This document shows, piece after piece, positions 8,529 to 16,506 of a DNA stretch of 64,000 nucleotides (the stretch's first letter is position 1; every line of letters begins with the position of its first letter). The translations under genes were made by a program, and so were the position numbers. The notes below the pieces were generated by a model, which saw only the letters and a program-made list of their open reading frames with translations, was not told the origin of the DNA and ran no database searches. The stretch is taken from positions 267,769 through 331,768 of the forward strand of contig NZ_CYSG01000004.1 of assembly GCF_001457775.1 (NCBI RefSeq). The letters run 5' to 3'. This stretch comes from Phaeobacter sp. CECT 5382. Lineage in GTDB: Bacteria; Pseudomonadota; Alphaproteobacteria; Rhodobacterales; Rhodobacteraceae.

Positions 8529-8762
8529 ATGAGCGACGTCGCAGACCGCGTAAAAAAGATCGTTGTAGAGCACCTGGGTGTTGAAGAAGACAAAGTGACC
8601 GAAAACGCGTCCTTTATCGACGATCTGGGCGCAGACAGCCTGGACACCGTTGAGCTGGTCATGGCCTTCGAAGAAGAGTTCGGCATCGAGATCCCTGATG
8701 ATGCGGCTGAAACCATTCAGACCTTTGGCGACGCAGTGAAGTTCATCACCGAAGCTTCCTAA
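8529..8762 (+). CDS. acpP: Acyl carrier protein
   Basis: A 77-residue acidic carrier whose 4'-phosphopantetheine arm holds the growing fatty acyl chain. The attachment site is Ser37 in [19 protein letters not shown], and the fold ends with TFGDAVKFI. The start at 8529 follows GAGGAAGAG and gives the normal N-terminus [12 protein letters not shown]. In-frame codons upstream to 8478 are not part of the gene. A terminator follows directly. Confidence 0.99.
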   Translation: MSDVADRVKKIVVEHLGVEEDKVTENASFIDDLGADSLDTVELVMAFEEEFGIEIPDDAAETIQTFGDAVKFITEAS

Positions 8763-8790
8763 GTCGACTTCACAGTTTTGTGATTACGTG

Positions 8791-8824
8791 AACGGCGCTT
8801 TCCACTAGGGAAGCGCCGTTTTGC
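8791..8824 (+). terminator. Rho-independent terminator of acpP
   Basis: AACGGCGCTTTCC (8791-8803) pairs with GGAAGCGCCGTT (8809-8820) and is followed by TTG. The stem is strong and the T-run short. It lies 29 nt downstream of acpP. Confidence 0.85.
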
Positions 8825-8919
8825 GTCTCTCCTGTTGCGCTGATCTCGCAGAAGCTGGACCTCAGACATGATCCCCTGTGGTATCGTGTTTAAGTTGAGC
8901 AAACAGGAGGGCTTTTGCG

Positions 8920-9663
8920 ATGATGATCTACCCGACAATGGAATTGCTGGACGGAGGCTGTGTCACCCTTGAAAAAGGGCGCCTGGATGAGCCGATGGTC
9001 TGGCATGTGGATCCTGTCGAGAAGGCGCGGGAATTTGCCGATGCCGGTGCCGAATGGATGCATCTGACAGATTTCAATGCCATCAAGGGCGATGATGGCA
9101 ACCGGGAGCTGGTCGAAGAAATTATCCGCACGGTTGGCATCCCGGTTCAGCTTGGTGGGGGCATGCGCAGCCGTGAAGCCGTCGAAAGCTGGATCGACAA
9201 AGGCGCGGGCCGCGTTGTCGTTGGAACCCTTGCGGCCTGGGATCCCAGCTTGGTGGCTGAACTTGCCAAGCACTACCCGGATCAGATTGTTCTGGCTGTT
9301 GATGTCTGGCAGGGGCAGGTGATGACCGAAGGCTGGCTGAAGGCTGGCGCCTTTGAGCCGGGCTCATACATCGCTGCCTTTGGCGCGGCGCCCTTTGCGG
9401 GAATCATAGTGACCGACATCGACAGCGACATGTCGGACCTCGACGCCCAGCTAGGCCTGATATCAGCACTGGCGGCCGATGCCGCATCGCCGGTGATCGC
9501 GAGCGGCGTTGTGCGCAGTGCGGATGACATCTCACGGCTGAAGTATATTCCCAATATCGCCGGAACTTTGGTGGGGCGTGCCCTGTTCCGCAAAAGCCTC
9601 ACGCTGCAAGAAGCATTGGCGACCGCGCAGCCTGAACAGGAACAAGTCGCTGAATTCCTGTAA
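8920..9663 (+). CDS. HisA/HisF-like TIM-barrel protein (divergent HisA paralogue)
   Basis: A 247-residue (beta/alpha)8 barrel of the HisA/HisF family. Conserved parts are ELLDGGCVTLEKG, the phosphate-binding loop VQLGGGMRSREAVE, VVVGTLAAWDPS, LAVDVWQG and TLVGRALF. True HisA uses two aspartates. The second is present (AVDV), but the first (ALD in E. coli HisA) is replaced by Glu in PTMELLDG, and the second phosphate loop reads ASGVV instead of SGG. The genomic place is among fatty-acid genes, not his genes. It is therefore probably not the histidine-pathway isomerase, and its reaction is unknown. A strong AGGAGG precedes the start. Confidence 0.85.
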   Translation: MMIYPTMELLDGGCVTLEKGRLDEPMVWHVDPVEKAREFADAGAEWMHLTDFNAIKGDDGNRELVEEIIRTVGIPVQLGGGMRSREAVESWIDKGAGRVVVGTLAAWDPSLVAELAKHYPDQIVLAVDVWQGQVMTEGWLKAGAFEPGSYIAAFGAAPFAGIIVTDIDSDMSDLDAQLGLISALAADAASPVIASGVVRSADDISRLKYIPNIAGTLVGRALFRKSLTLQEALATAQPEQEQVAEFL

Positions 9664-9684
9664 GGAATATGATTGATCATAAGC

Positions 9685-9726
9685 GAGGCTGTGCCGAATG
9701 TTTCTGTACGGCTCAGCCTCCTTTTG
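9685..9726 (+). terminator. Terminator after the HisA-like gene
   Basis: GAGGCTGTGCCG (9685-9696) pairs with CGGCTCAGCCTC (9709-9720) over 12 positions with one mismatch, then CTTTT follows. It lies 22 nt after the stop. Confidence 0.8.
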
Positions 9727-9869
9727 GCGTTCGTTTCTTGGCCGCTCCAAGGGGCTTGGAGCGGTGCAACCTGGGTTGAACAAGCGGTCTCTGGAATAAA
9801 CCGATATGCCCAATCGGGTATTTTCCGCCATTTACGGGTGTTCGCCCTCTTTCGGTACGACTGGCGCAC

Positions 9870-9899
9870 TTGCACCTCTTGGGCAATCCAAGCTATCTG
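9870..9899 (+). promoter_or_regulatory. Candidate promoter of fabF-mltG
   Basis: TTGCAC (9870-9875), an 18-nt spacer and TATCTG (9894-9899) form a plausible sigma-70 promoter. It lies 36 bp upstream of fabF and after the preceding terminator. Confidence 0.35.
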
Positions 9900-9934
9900 A
9901 GTGGACGAATTGCCGAGGCAAAGGAGAGCATGGA

Positions 9935-11200
9935 ATGCGTCGAGTAGTTGTAACCGGACTTGGATTGGTCACACCATTGGCAACCGGGGTCGAAGAGACC
10001 TGGTCACGTCTGCTGGATGGCCAGTCTGGCGCCGGACCGATCACGCTGTTTGACGCAGAGGCCAGCGGTGTAACCACGACCTACGCCTGCGAAGTTCCGC
10101 GCGGTGATGGCTCTGAGGGGACGTTCAACCCTGATGACTGGGTGATCAAGAAAGATCAGAAAAAGATCGATGATTTCATCCTCTACGGCATTGCTGCTGC
10201 GGATATGGCGGTACGTGACGCAGGCTGGATGCCGGAAGACACCGAGAGCCTCGAACGTACCGGCGTGATGATCGGCTCCGGCATTGGCGGGCTCAGCTCG
10301 ATTGCCGACACTGCCGTGATGATCAAGGAAAAAGGCCCGCGCCGGGTTTCTCCTTTCTTTATTCCGGGCGCGCTGATCAACCTGATTTCCGGTCAGGTCT
10401 CGATCCGGTTTGGCTTCAAAGGCCCCAATCATTCGGTTGTGACCGCCTGTTCGACCGGGGCTCACGCCATTGGTGATGCGGCCCGTCTGATCAAGGCAGG
10501 CGACGCCGATGTGATGGTTGCAGGCGGTGCCGAAGCGGCGATCTGCGAGATCGGTATTGCCGGTTTCAACGCCTGCAAGGCGCTGTCGACCAAACGTGCC
10601 GATGATCCTAAATCGGCATCACGCCCCTATGACACTGACCGGGATGGTTTTGTCATGGGTGAAGGCGCCGGCATCGTGGTGCTGGAAGACTATGAACACG
10701 CCAAGGCCCGTGGTGCAAAGATCTATGCCGAGGTTCTGGGCTATGGCCTGTCAGGCGATGCATATCACATCACTGCCCCGTCCGAAGATGGCGAAGGCGG
10801 CGAACGTTCCATGCGGGCGGCACTGAAACACGCAGGGCTGGAGCCCAAGGATATCGACTATATCAATGCGCATGGCACCTCGACCATGGCGGATACAATC
10901 GAGCTGGGCGCGGTAGAGCGGCTGCTCGGTGATCACGCGGGTAATGTCACAATGTCGTCGACCAAATCGGCAACCGGTCATTTGCTGGGCGCGGCTGGCG
11001 CGATCGAGGCGATCTTCTCGATCCTGGCGATCCGCGATCAGGTGGCCCCGCCGACGATCAATCTGGATAATCCCGCAGTGGAATCGCCTGTGGATCTGGC
11101 ACCAAATGCAAAACGTGCCCGCAAGATCGACGTGGCGCTGTCCAACTCCTTTGGTTTTGGTGGCACCAATGCCTCTGTTGTCTTTGGGAAACCCAAATAA
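9935..11200 (+). CDS. fabF: Beta-ketoacyl-ACP synthase II
   Basis: Condenses malonyl-ACP with acyl-ACP during chain elongation. This is a 421-residue KAS-II enzyme with the catalytic triad Cys172 (VTACSTGAHAIG), His313 (NAHGTSTMAD) and His349 (KSATGHLLGAAGA), and the C-terminal NSFGFGGTNASVVF. The start at 9935 is supported by AAGGAG at 9921-9926 and by the family N-terminus MRRVVVTGLGLVTP. The frame open further upstream has no homology. mltG starts immediately after the stop codon, so the two are translationally coupled. Confidence 0.98.
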   Translation: MRRVVVTGLGLVTPLATGVEETWSRLLDGQSGAGPITLFDAEASGVTTTYACEVPRGDGSEGTFNPDDWVIKKDQKKIDDFILYGIAAADMAVRDAGWMPEDTESLERTGVMIGSGIGGLSSIADTAVMIKEKGPRRVSPFFIPGALINLISGQVSIRFGFKGPNHSVVTACSTGAHAIGDAARLIKAGDADVMVAGGAEAAICEIGIAGFNACKALSTKRADDPKSASRPYDTDRDGFVMGEGAGIVVLEDYEHAKARGAKIYAEVLGYGLSGDAYHITAPSEDGEGGERSMRAALKHAGLEPKDIDYINAHGTSTMADTIELGAVERLLGDHAGNVTMSSTKSATGHLLGAAGAIEAIFSILAIRDQVAPPTINLDNPAVESPVDLAPNAKRARKIDVALSNSFGFGGTNASVVFGKPK

Positions 11201-12355
11201 ATGTGGCGTAGCCTGGCCTCCAATATGCTGACGGTGCTAGTGGTGATGCTGTTCCTTTTGGGCGGCGTCATCCTTTGGGGAAAGTCGCAATATACCGCCG
11301 AAGGCCCACTGGAGACGGCGATCTGTCTCCAGGTGCGCCCGGGGTCCAACATGACCCGTGTCAGTACTTCGCTCGAAGAGCAGGGCGCTGTCACCTCGGG
11401 GACGATCTTTCGGCTCAGCGCCAAATACACCGAAAAATCCAGCCAATTGAAAGCGGGTAGCTTTCTGGTGAAGCCCGGGACCTCGATGGAGGAGATCCTA
11501 GATCAGATCACCCTTGGTGGCGCCAGTACCTGCGGAACCGAGATCGTCTATCGCGTAGGTGTCACCCGGATGCGTGCCGAAGTGCGTGAACTTGATCCGG
11601 CCTCTGGAAAATTTGTCGAACGCGCCGAGTTTGAACCCGGTGTGGATGAGGCTCCTGCGATATTCAACGATCTGAAATCCGCTGGTGATACCCGGTTCCG
11701 GGTGGCTCTGGCTGAAGGTGTGACCAGCTGGCAGGTGGTGGATGCGCTGAAGACGATCGATATTCTGGATGGCGACCCGGGCGAACGCCCAGCCGAAGGG
11801 GCGCTGGCGCCGGACAGCTATGAAATCGTCGCCGGGCAGGATCGCACTGACGTTTTGCAGCAGATGCAGGACCGGCAGGCCTTGCTGATTGCGGCGGCCT
11901 GGGAAAACCGTAGCCCTGATGCCGCAGTGCAATCTCCTGAAGAAATGCTGATCCTTGCGTCTATTATCGAAAAGGAAACCGGCGTTGCACGAGAGCGCGG
12001 CCAAGTCGCTAGTGTCTTTACCAATCGTTTGAACCGCGGCATGCGTCTGCAGACGGATCCAACGGTGATCTATGGCGTCACCAAGGGCGAAGGTGTGTTG
12101 GGGCGTGGATTGCGCCAAAGCGAGCTGCGCAAGGTGACCCCCTGGAACACCTATGTAATCGAAGGCTTGCCGCCCACGCCGATTGCCAACCCCGGTAAGG
12201 CCAGTTTGACAGCCGCAGTTAACCCGGATCAGACGGACTATCTGTTCTTTGTGGCTGATGGCACCGGCGGTCATGCCTTTGCAGAGACCCTGCAAGAGCA
12301 TAATCGCAATGTCGTCAAATGGCGCGAAATCGAAGCACAGCGCCAAAATAACTGA
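11201..12355 (+). CDS. mltG: Endolytic murein transglycosylase MltG
   Basis: An inner-membrane lytic transglycosylase that cleaves nascent glycan strands and ends peptidoglycan polymerisation. The 384 residues have one N-terminal membrane anchor (NMLTVLVVMLFLLGGVILWG), a LysM-like segment and the YceG catalytic region with the essential Glu in SIIEKETGVARERGQVASVF, then LQTDPTVIYG and GLPPTPIANPG. The ATG abuts the fabF stop (TAAATG), which is a conserved arrangement in the group. A terminator follows. Confidence 0.96.
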   Translation: MWRSLASNMLTVLVVMLFLLGGVILWGKSQYTAEGPLETAICLQVRPGSNMTRVSTSLEEQGAVTSGTIFRLSAKYTEKSSQLKAGSFLVKPGTSMEEILDQITLGGASTCGTEIVYRVGVTRMRAEVRELDPASGKFVERAEFEPGVDEAPAIFNDLKSAGDTRFRVALAEGVTSWQVVDALKTIDILDGDPGERPAEGALAPDSYEIVAGQDRTDVLQQMQDRQALLIAAAWENRSPDAAVQSPEEMLILASIIEKETGVARERGQVASVFTNRLNRGMRLQTDPTVIYGVTKGEGVLGRGLRQSELRKVTPWNTYVIEGLPPTPIANPGKASLTAAVNPDQTDYLFFVADGTGGHAFAETLQEHNRNVVKWREIEAQRQNN

Positions 12356-12397
12356 GCCAGAACAACTGATCACCTCTCTTCTGAGAATGAGACAAGA

Positions 12398-12432
12398 TGA
12401 CCTGTCCCATGTAAAATGGGGCAGGTCTTTTT
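12398..12432 (+). terminator. Rho-independent terminator of fabF-mltG
   Basis: GACCTGTCCCAT (about 12399-12410) pairs with ATGGGGCAGGTC (about 12416-12427) and is followed by TTTTTGG. It separates the fatty-acid block from the GTA cluster. Confidence 0.92.
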
Positions 12433-12496
12433 GGTAGTGCTTCCCATTTTGTTAACTCTTCCCAATGGCTTCGCACGGCCGGCAACCCTGCACAAT

Positions 12497-12525
12497 TTGA
12501 CTTCTCACGCGTTGCAGGACTATTT
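12497..12525 (+). promoter_or_regulatory. Candidate promoter of the GTA structural cluster
   Basis: TTGACT (12497-12502) and CTATTT (12520-12525) with 17-nt spacing lie 107 bp upstream of the first GTA gene, between the mltG terminator and that gene. In Rhodobacter capsulatus the orthologous cluster is switched on by GafA downstream of CtrA. No TTAA-N7-TTAA box is visible here, which fits indirect CtrA control. Confidence 0.45.
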
Positions 12526-12632
12526 TACCCCGCAGCTGGAAGAAAACTGAACGACCAATCGCCAAGCCGGGCCTTTGCTGTCAGCCTCTTACGTGCCGGG
12601 GAAAACCCAAAGCCTGAGTTGCTAAATCCCAA

Positions 12633-12977
12633 ATGAATGACAATCAAACGGGCCCCGTGGTCCAGCGGACGCGTGATCTGTTGCAATCCTTGCAGCAGTC
12701 AATTTTGCGTCTGCGACAAGAAGCAGAAGAGCTGCGCGCGCAACTTGCCTGTGACGGTGCAGAGGCGCTGGCGGGAACATTGCCACGCATCGCAAAGCTG
12801 GAGGGACTTATCAGGGATTGCCAGAAAGTGGAGAAAACCCTTGTCGAGCAAAATGATCATTCAGCCTGCGACCAATCCGGGCTCGACCTTGCGGCGGCCC
12901 AGATTGAAATCAGCGGGCGCCTGGATCGCCTCCGCGCCAGCCTGGATCGAGAGGAACCTGCTTCAGGAGCTGAGTGA
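12633..12977 (+). CDS. GTA gene 1: small-terminase-like protein
   Basis: A 114-residue, highly helical protein (TRDLLQSLQQSILRLRQEAEELRAQL, then a second helical segment in GRLDRLRASLDREE) in the first position of the GTA cluster. In R. capsulatus the gene in this position (orfg1) encodes the small terminase that helps the large subunit package random host DNA. The sequence itself has no motif beyond likely coiled coil, so the call rests on position, size and helicity. Its 3' end overlaps the likely start of the large-terminase gene. Confidence 0.75.
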   Translation: MNDNQTGPVVQRTRDLLQSLQQSILRLRQEAEELRAQLACDGAEALAGTLPRIAKLEGLIRDCQKVEKTLVEQNDHSACDQSGLDLAAAQIEISGRLDRLRASLDREEPASGAE

Positions 12978-14247
12978 CCGCAGCCTCTGCGCATTGCCAT
13001 ATCTGTTTGAGGCCTGGGCGCTGCCGCATCAACTGCCCCCTGCCGGGGATTGGCGCGCCTGGGTGATCCTGGGAGGGCGAGGGGCGGGCAAGACCCGTGC
13101 CGGGGCTGAATGGGTTCGCAGCCAGGTCGAAGGCAGCACGTCTGCGGCTGCGGGCCAGTCGGGGCGTCTGGCCCTGATTGGCGAAACCTATGACCAGGTG
13201 CGTGATGTGATGATCCAGGGTGACAGTGGCATTCTGGCCTGCTCGCCTCCTGACAGGCGGCCCCAGTGGAAGGCGGCAGAACGCAAACTGCTGTGGGCCA
13301 ACGGCGCGATGGCACAGGCCTTTTCGGCCAGTGATCCCGAGGCTCTGCGTGGTCCGCAGTTTGATGCGGCCTGGGTGGATGAGTTGGCAAAATGGAAACG
13401 CGCCCGCGAGGCTTGGGATATGCTGCAGTTTTCCTTGCGACTTGGGGTCTCTCCCAGGGCCTGCATCACGACAACACCGCGTAATACGCAGGTTCTGCGT
13501 GATATTTTGGCGACGCCCTCAACAGTCCAAAGCCATGCCCCGACCGAAGCCAACCGCGCCAATCTGGCGCCCTCATTTCTGGCGGAAGTCCGTGCCCGCT
13601 ATGCCGGGTCACGCTTGGGGCGACAGGAGTTGGACGGGGTTCTGCTGTCGGAGGTCGAGGGTGCCTTGTGGCGTTCAGCGCAATTGCAGCAGGTACAGAT
13701 TGCTGCTGCTCCGGGTCTGGATCGGGTTGTGGTCGCCGTTGATCCTGCTGTCAGCGTCGGCAAAGCTTCGGATGCCTGCGGCATTGTCGTTGTTGGGGCA
13801 ACTTTGCAGGGGCCGCCACAGAACTGGCAGGGCTATGTGCTGGCTGACCGGACAGTGCAGGGGCAAGGACCGCTCGCCTGGGCTGAAGCGGTCGCTGCTG
13901 CTGCGGCAGAGTTTCACGCCGACCGGGTGGTGGCCGAAGTCAACCAGGGTGGGGCTCTCGTCGAGAGCCTGTTGAGGCAGGTGGACCCGTTGATGCCGTT
14001 TCGTGCGCTTCATGCCAGCCGGGGCAAGGCGGCGCGTGCAGAGCCAGTGGCTGCTCTCTATGAGCAGCGCCGTATTCACCACCTGGCAGGGCTGGCAGAA
14101 CTCGAGGACCAAATGTGTCAAATGACGCCACAGGGCTATGGTGGTCAGGGGTCCCCGGACCGCTTGGATGCGCTGGTCTGGGCCGTGTTTGAACTGATCC
14201 TTGCGCCAGCGGCCCAGCACCGGCTGCCCCGGGCGCGGATGCTCTAG
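12958..14247 (+). CDS. GTA gene 2: terminase large subunit
   Basis: The ATPase/nuclease motor that fills the GTA head with about 4-5 kb of host DNA. The Walker A is GGRGAGKTRAGAEWVR, and FDAAWVDELAKWK is the likely Walker B region. RuvC-like nuclease acidic residues appear in VVVAVDPAVSVGKASDACG, VVAEVNQGGALVESLL and SPDRLDALVWAVFEL. The N-terminal start is uncertain. Homology-like sequence begins near NLLQELSDRSLCALPYLFE, but the nearest conventional start codons are TTG at 12994 or an ATG at 12856 deep inside gene 1. The frame is open back to 12637. Position 12958 (CTG after GAGAGG) is a working choice only. Confidence 0.92.
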   Translation: MLQELSDRSLCALPYLFEAWALPHQLPPAGDWRAWVILGGRGAGKTRAGAEWVRSQVEGSTSAAAGQSGRLALIGETYDQVRDVMIQGDSGILACSPPDRRPQWKAAERKLLWANGAMAQAFSASDPEALRGPQFDAAWVDELAKWKRAREAWDMLQFSLRLGVSPRACITTTPRNTQVLRDILATPSTVQSHAPTEANRANLAPSFLAEVRARYAGSRLGRQELDGVLLSEVEGALWRSAQLQQVQIAAAPGLDRVVVAVDPAVSVGKASDACGIVVVGATLQGPPQNWQGYVLADRTVQGQGPLAWAEAVAAAAAEFHADRVVAEVNQGGALVESLLRQVDPLMPFRALHASRGKAARAEPVAALYEQRRIHHLAGLAELEDQMCQMTPQGYGGQGSPDRLDALVWAVFELILAPAAQHRLPRARML

Positions 14248-14412
14248 CCGGGATGCAACGTGGGGAAATGAGTAAGTGCAACAAATGCAATAGGTTGCAC
14301 CGGTGTTGCCAGGGGGCTGTACGCTGGGCTTCGGGATTGTTCAACTCCTGCCGTCATACCAGTTTTCAGCAAAGGGCGCTGTGCCCCGACAGTTGGATCA
14401 AAGGAGTGGCCC

Positions 14413-15669
14413 ATGGGGTTCAACCTACCTTGGCGCAAGACGCAGACCAGCAAAACCGAAGCCCGCGCAATTGCGGCCCCCGGCACCGGGGCTAGTGGAA
14501 ACAAGGCCAGTGGAAACAAAGCCAGTGAAACCAAAGCCAGTGCTGCGGCCCGCATCCTGGCCTGGCAAAGCTCTGCCATGCCACGGTGGAGCGCGCGCGA
14601 TACCACCTCGCTGACCCGGTTGGGGTTCATTGGCAACCCCATTGGTTTTCGAGCAGTACGCATGGTCGCCGAGGCCGCCGCTGCAGTGCCCCTTGTTTTG
14701 CAGGATGTCACGGAGCGCTATGAGACCCATCCGGTTTTAAACCTTGTGAACCGTCCCCACCCAGCGCAGACGGGGCAAGACTTTCTGGAAGCCCTGTTTG
14801 GCCATCTTCTGTTGACCGGCAATGCTTATGTTGAGGCCGTCAATGCAGAAGAAGACTGGCCCGATGAGCTGCACGTTTTACGCCCGGACCGGATGTCGAT
14901 TGTCCCCGGGCCTGATGGCTGGCCACAGGCCTATGATTATACAGTCGGCGCGCGCAAACATCGGTTCTTTTCAGATGGCGGCCGAAGTTCCATTCTGCAT
15001 CTGAAAAACTTTCATCCGCAGGACGATCACTATGGTCTGGCGCCGATGCAGGCGGCGGCGCTGGCATTGGATGTCCATAATGCTGCCACGCAATGGTCAA
15101 AGGGGCTTTTGGACAATGCAGCCCGTCCTTCAGGCGCATTGGTCTGGGCCGGGTCCGAAGGTCAGGGCATGATGTCTGATGATCAGTTCCGCCGCCTAAG
15201 TGACGAAATTGAAACGAATTTCCAGGGCGCGCGCAATGCTGGTCGTCCGATGGTTCTGGAAGGAGGGCTGGACTGGAAGCCAATGGGGTTTTCGCCTTCC
15301 GATATGGAGTTTCAAAAGACCAAGGAGGCCGCCGCGCGCGAAATTGCCCTAGCCTTTGGGGTTCCGCCGATGCTTTTGGGCCTGCCTGGGGATGCGGCCT
15401 ATGCCAATTATCAGGAAGCAAATCGTGCCTTCTACCGGCTAACAGTTCTGCCTTTGGCGACGCGGGTGGCGGCCGGCCTGTCTGACTGGCTGTCAGGATT
15501 TGGCACCGAGACGCTGGTCCTGAAGCCGGATCTTGATCAGGTACCGGCCCTTGCCGAAGAACGCGACCGGCACTGGCGGCGGGTGTCGACTGCGGATTTC
15601 CTCAGCCCGGCCGAAAAACGCCGAATGCTGGGCCTTCCAGCCCTCAGTGAGGAGGAAACGGATGCCTGA
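14413..15669 (+). CDS. GTA gene 3: portal protein
   Basis: An HK97-type portal, the dodecameric ring through which DNA enters the head. In this 418-residue protein the conserved core covers SLTRLGFIGNPIGFRAVRMVAEA, GNAYVEAVN, LHVLRPDRM and KTKEAAAREIALAFGVPPMLLG. The start ATG at 14413 follows AAGGAG. Unusually, the N-terminus carries a degenerate five-residue repeat (ASGNK-ASGNK-ASETK) encoded by 15-bp DNA repeats. Its last codons overlap the start of the next small gene by 8 nt. Confidence 0.95.
   Translation: MGFNLPWRKTQTSKTEARAIAAPGTGASGNKASGNKASETKASAAARILAWQSSAMPRWSARDTTSLTRLGFIGNPIGFRAVRMVAEAAAAVPLVLQDVTERYETHPVLNLVNRPHPAQTGQDFLEALFGHLLLTGNAYVEAVNAEEDWPDELHVLRPDRMSIVPGPDGWPQAYDYTVGARKHRFFSDGGRSSILHLKNFHPQDDHYGLAPMQAAALALDVHNAATQWSKGLLDNAARPSGALVWAGSEGQGMMSDDQFRRLSDEIETNFQGARNAGRPMVLEGGLDWKPMGFSPSDMEFQKTKEAAAREIALAFGVPPMLLGLPGDAAYANYQEANRAFYRLTVLPLATRVAAGLSDWLSGFGTETLVLKPDLDQVPALAEERDRHWRRVSTADFLSPAEKRRMLGLPALSEEETDA
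14491..14538 (+). repeat. 15-bp tandem repeat inside the portal gene
   Basis: Three consecutive 15-bp units (14491-14505, 14506-14520, 14521-14535) of the type GCCAGTGGAAACAAA, then the beginning of a fourth. They encode ASGNK, ASGNK and ASETK, in frame. Confidence 0.85.
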
Positions 15670-15880
15670 TAACCCAAGGCCGCCCTTTGACTGTGCCCCG
15701 GGCATGCGGCTGTCGGCGCATGAGCGGGTGAGCCAGATCCAGCTTGATACGCTTGGTCGACGGCAGGACCGTCTGGAACAGATGCTGGAACGGCTGGAGC
15801 GTCGGCTTTGGTTGACCGTTTATGGTGTGGCCGCCGTCATCCTGGCACAGGCATTTCAATCGATCATTGCAGCTCAATAG
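15662..15880 (+). CDS. GTA gene 3.5: head formation protein (RCAP_rcc01685 type)
   Basis: A 72-residue protein between portal and protease, the place of orfg3.5 (rcc01685) in R. capsulatus, which is required for normal head formation. It shows a basic, helical middle (QIQLDTLGRRQDRLEQMLERLERRLW) and a hydrophobic C-terminal segment (LTVYGVAAVILAQAF). The ATG at 15662 lies within the last codons of the portal gene behind GAGGAAACG, so it is translationally coupled. The larger frame upstream is a shadow of the portal gene. Confidence 0.8.
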   Translation: MPDNPRPPFDCAPGMRLSAHERVSQIQLDTLGRRQDRLEQMLERLERRLWLTVYGVAAVILAQAFQSIIAAQ

Positions 15881-15912
15881 ACATAAGAACAACAGCTTAT
15901 GCGAGGTACCTC

Positions 15913-16506
15913 ATGGAAGATGAGATCGAGTTCGAACATAAATTCGCAGGCTTCGGAGAGAGCCTTAAACTGGAGGCGGACAACACTATCCAAGGCTATG
16001 CCAGCCTGTTTGGTGAGCTTGACCAGGGCGGAGATATTGTCGCTGCAGGGGCCTATCAGGCCTCTTTACAGGCACTGACGGCCCGTGGCAGCCGGGTCAA
16101 GATGCTGTGGCAACATGATCCGGCGCAGCCCATCGGGGTCTGGGACGAACTGCGTGAGGATGCGCGTGGGCTCTGGGTGAAGGGCCGCATCCTGACCGAG
16201 GTTGCACAGGGCGCCGAAGCAATGGCTCTGGTTACGGCAGGTGCGATCGAAGGTCTCTCGATTGGCTATCGTACCAAACGCGCTCGAAAGGGCGAAAACG
16301 GTGGCCGGATCTTGCAGGAGGTAGAACTGTGGGAGGTGTCGCTGGTGACCTTTCCAATGCTCCCCAGCGCGCGCCTCGCCGCCAAGACCAGCAACGAGGT
16401 TGACCATAGCCTTCGCGCCCTGGCCGCCCAGTTGCGCTTTGCTAGCCAGCAGTTGGCAGCGGAGACCGAAATCAACTCACCTTTCAAAACAGGACAGAGG
16501 CCATGA
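15913..16506 (+). CDS. GTA gene 4: HK97-type prohead protease
   Basis: A serine protease that trims the capsid protein during head maturation. The 197 residues have the family pattern IQGYASLFGELDQGGDIVAAGAY, VKMLWQHDPAQPIG with the catalytic His, GAIEGLSIGYR with the catalytic Ser, and ELWEVSLVTFPMLPSARL. The start ATG at 15913 gives a sensible N-terminus MEDEIEFEHKFAGF. In-frame upstream codons run through the preceding gene and are not used. It overlaps the capsid gene by 4 nt (ATGA). Confidence 0.95.
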   Translation: MEDEIEFEHKFAGFGESLKLEADNTIQGYASLFGELDQGGDIVAAGAYQASLQALTARGSRVKMLWQHDPAQPIGVWDELREDARGLWVKGRILTEVAQGAEAMALVTAGAIEGLSIGYRTKRARKGENGGRILQEVELWEVSLVTFPMLPSARLAAKTSNEVDHSLRALAAQLRFASQQLAAETEINSPFKTGQRP

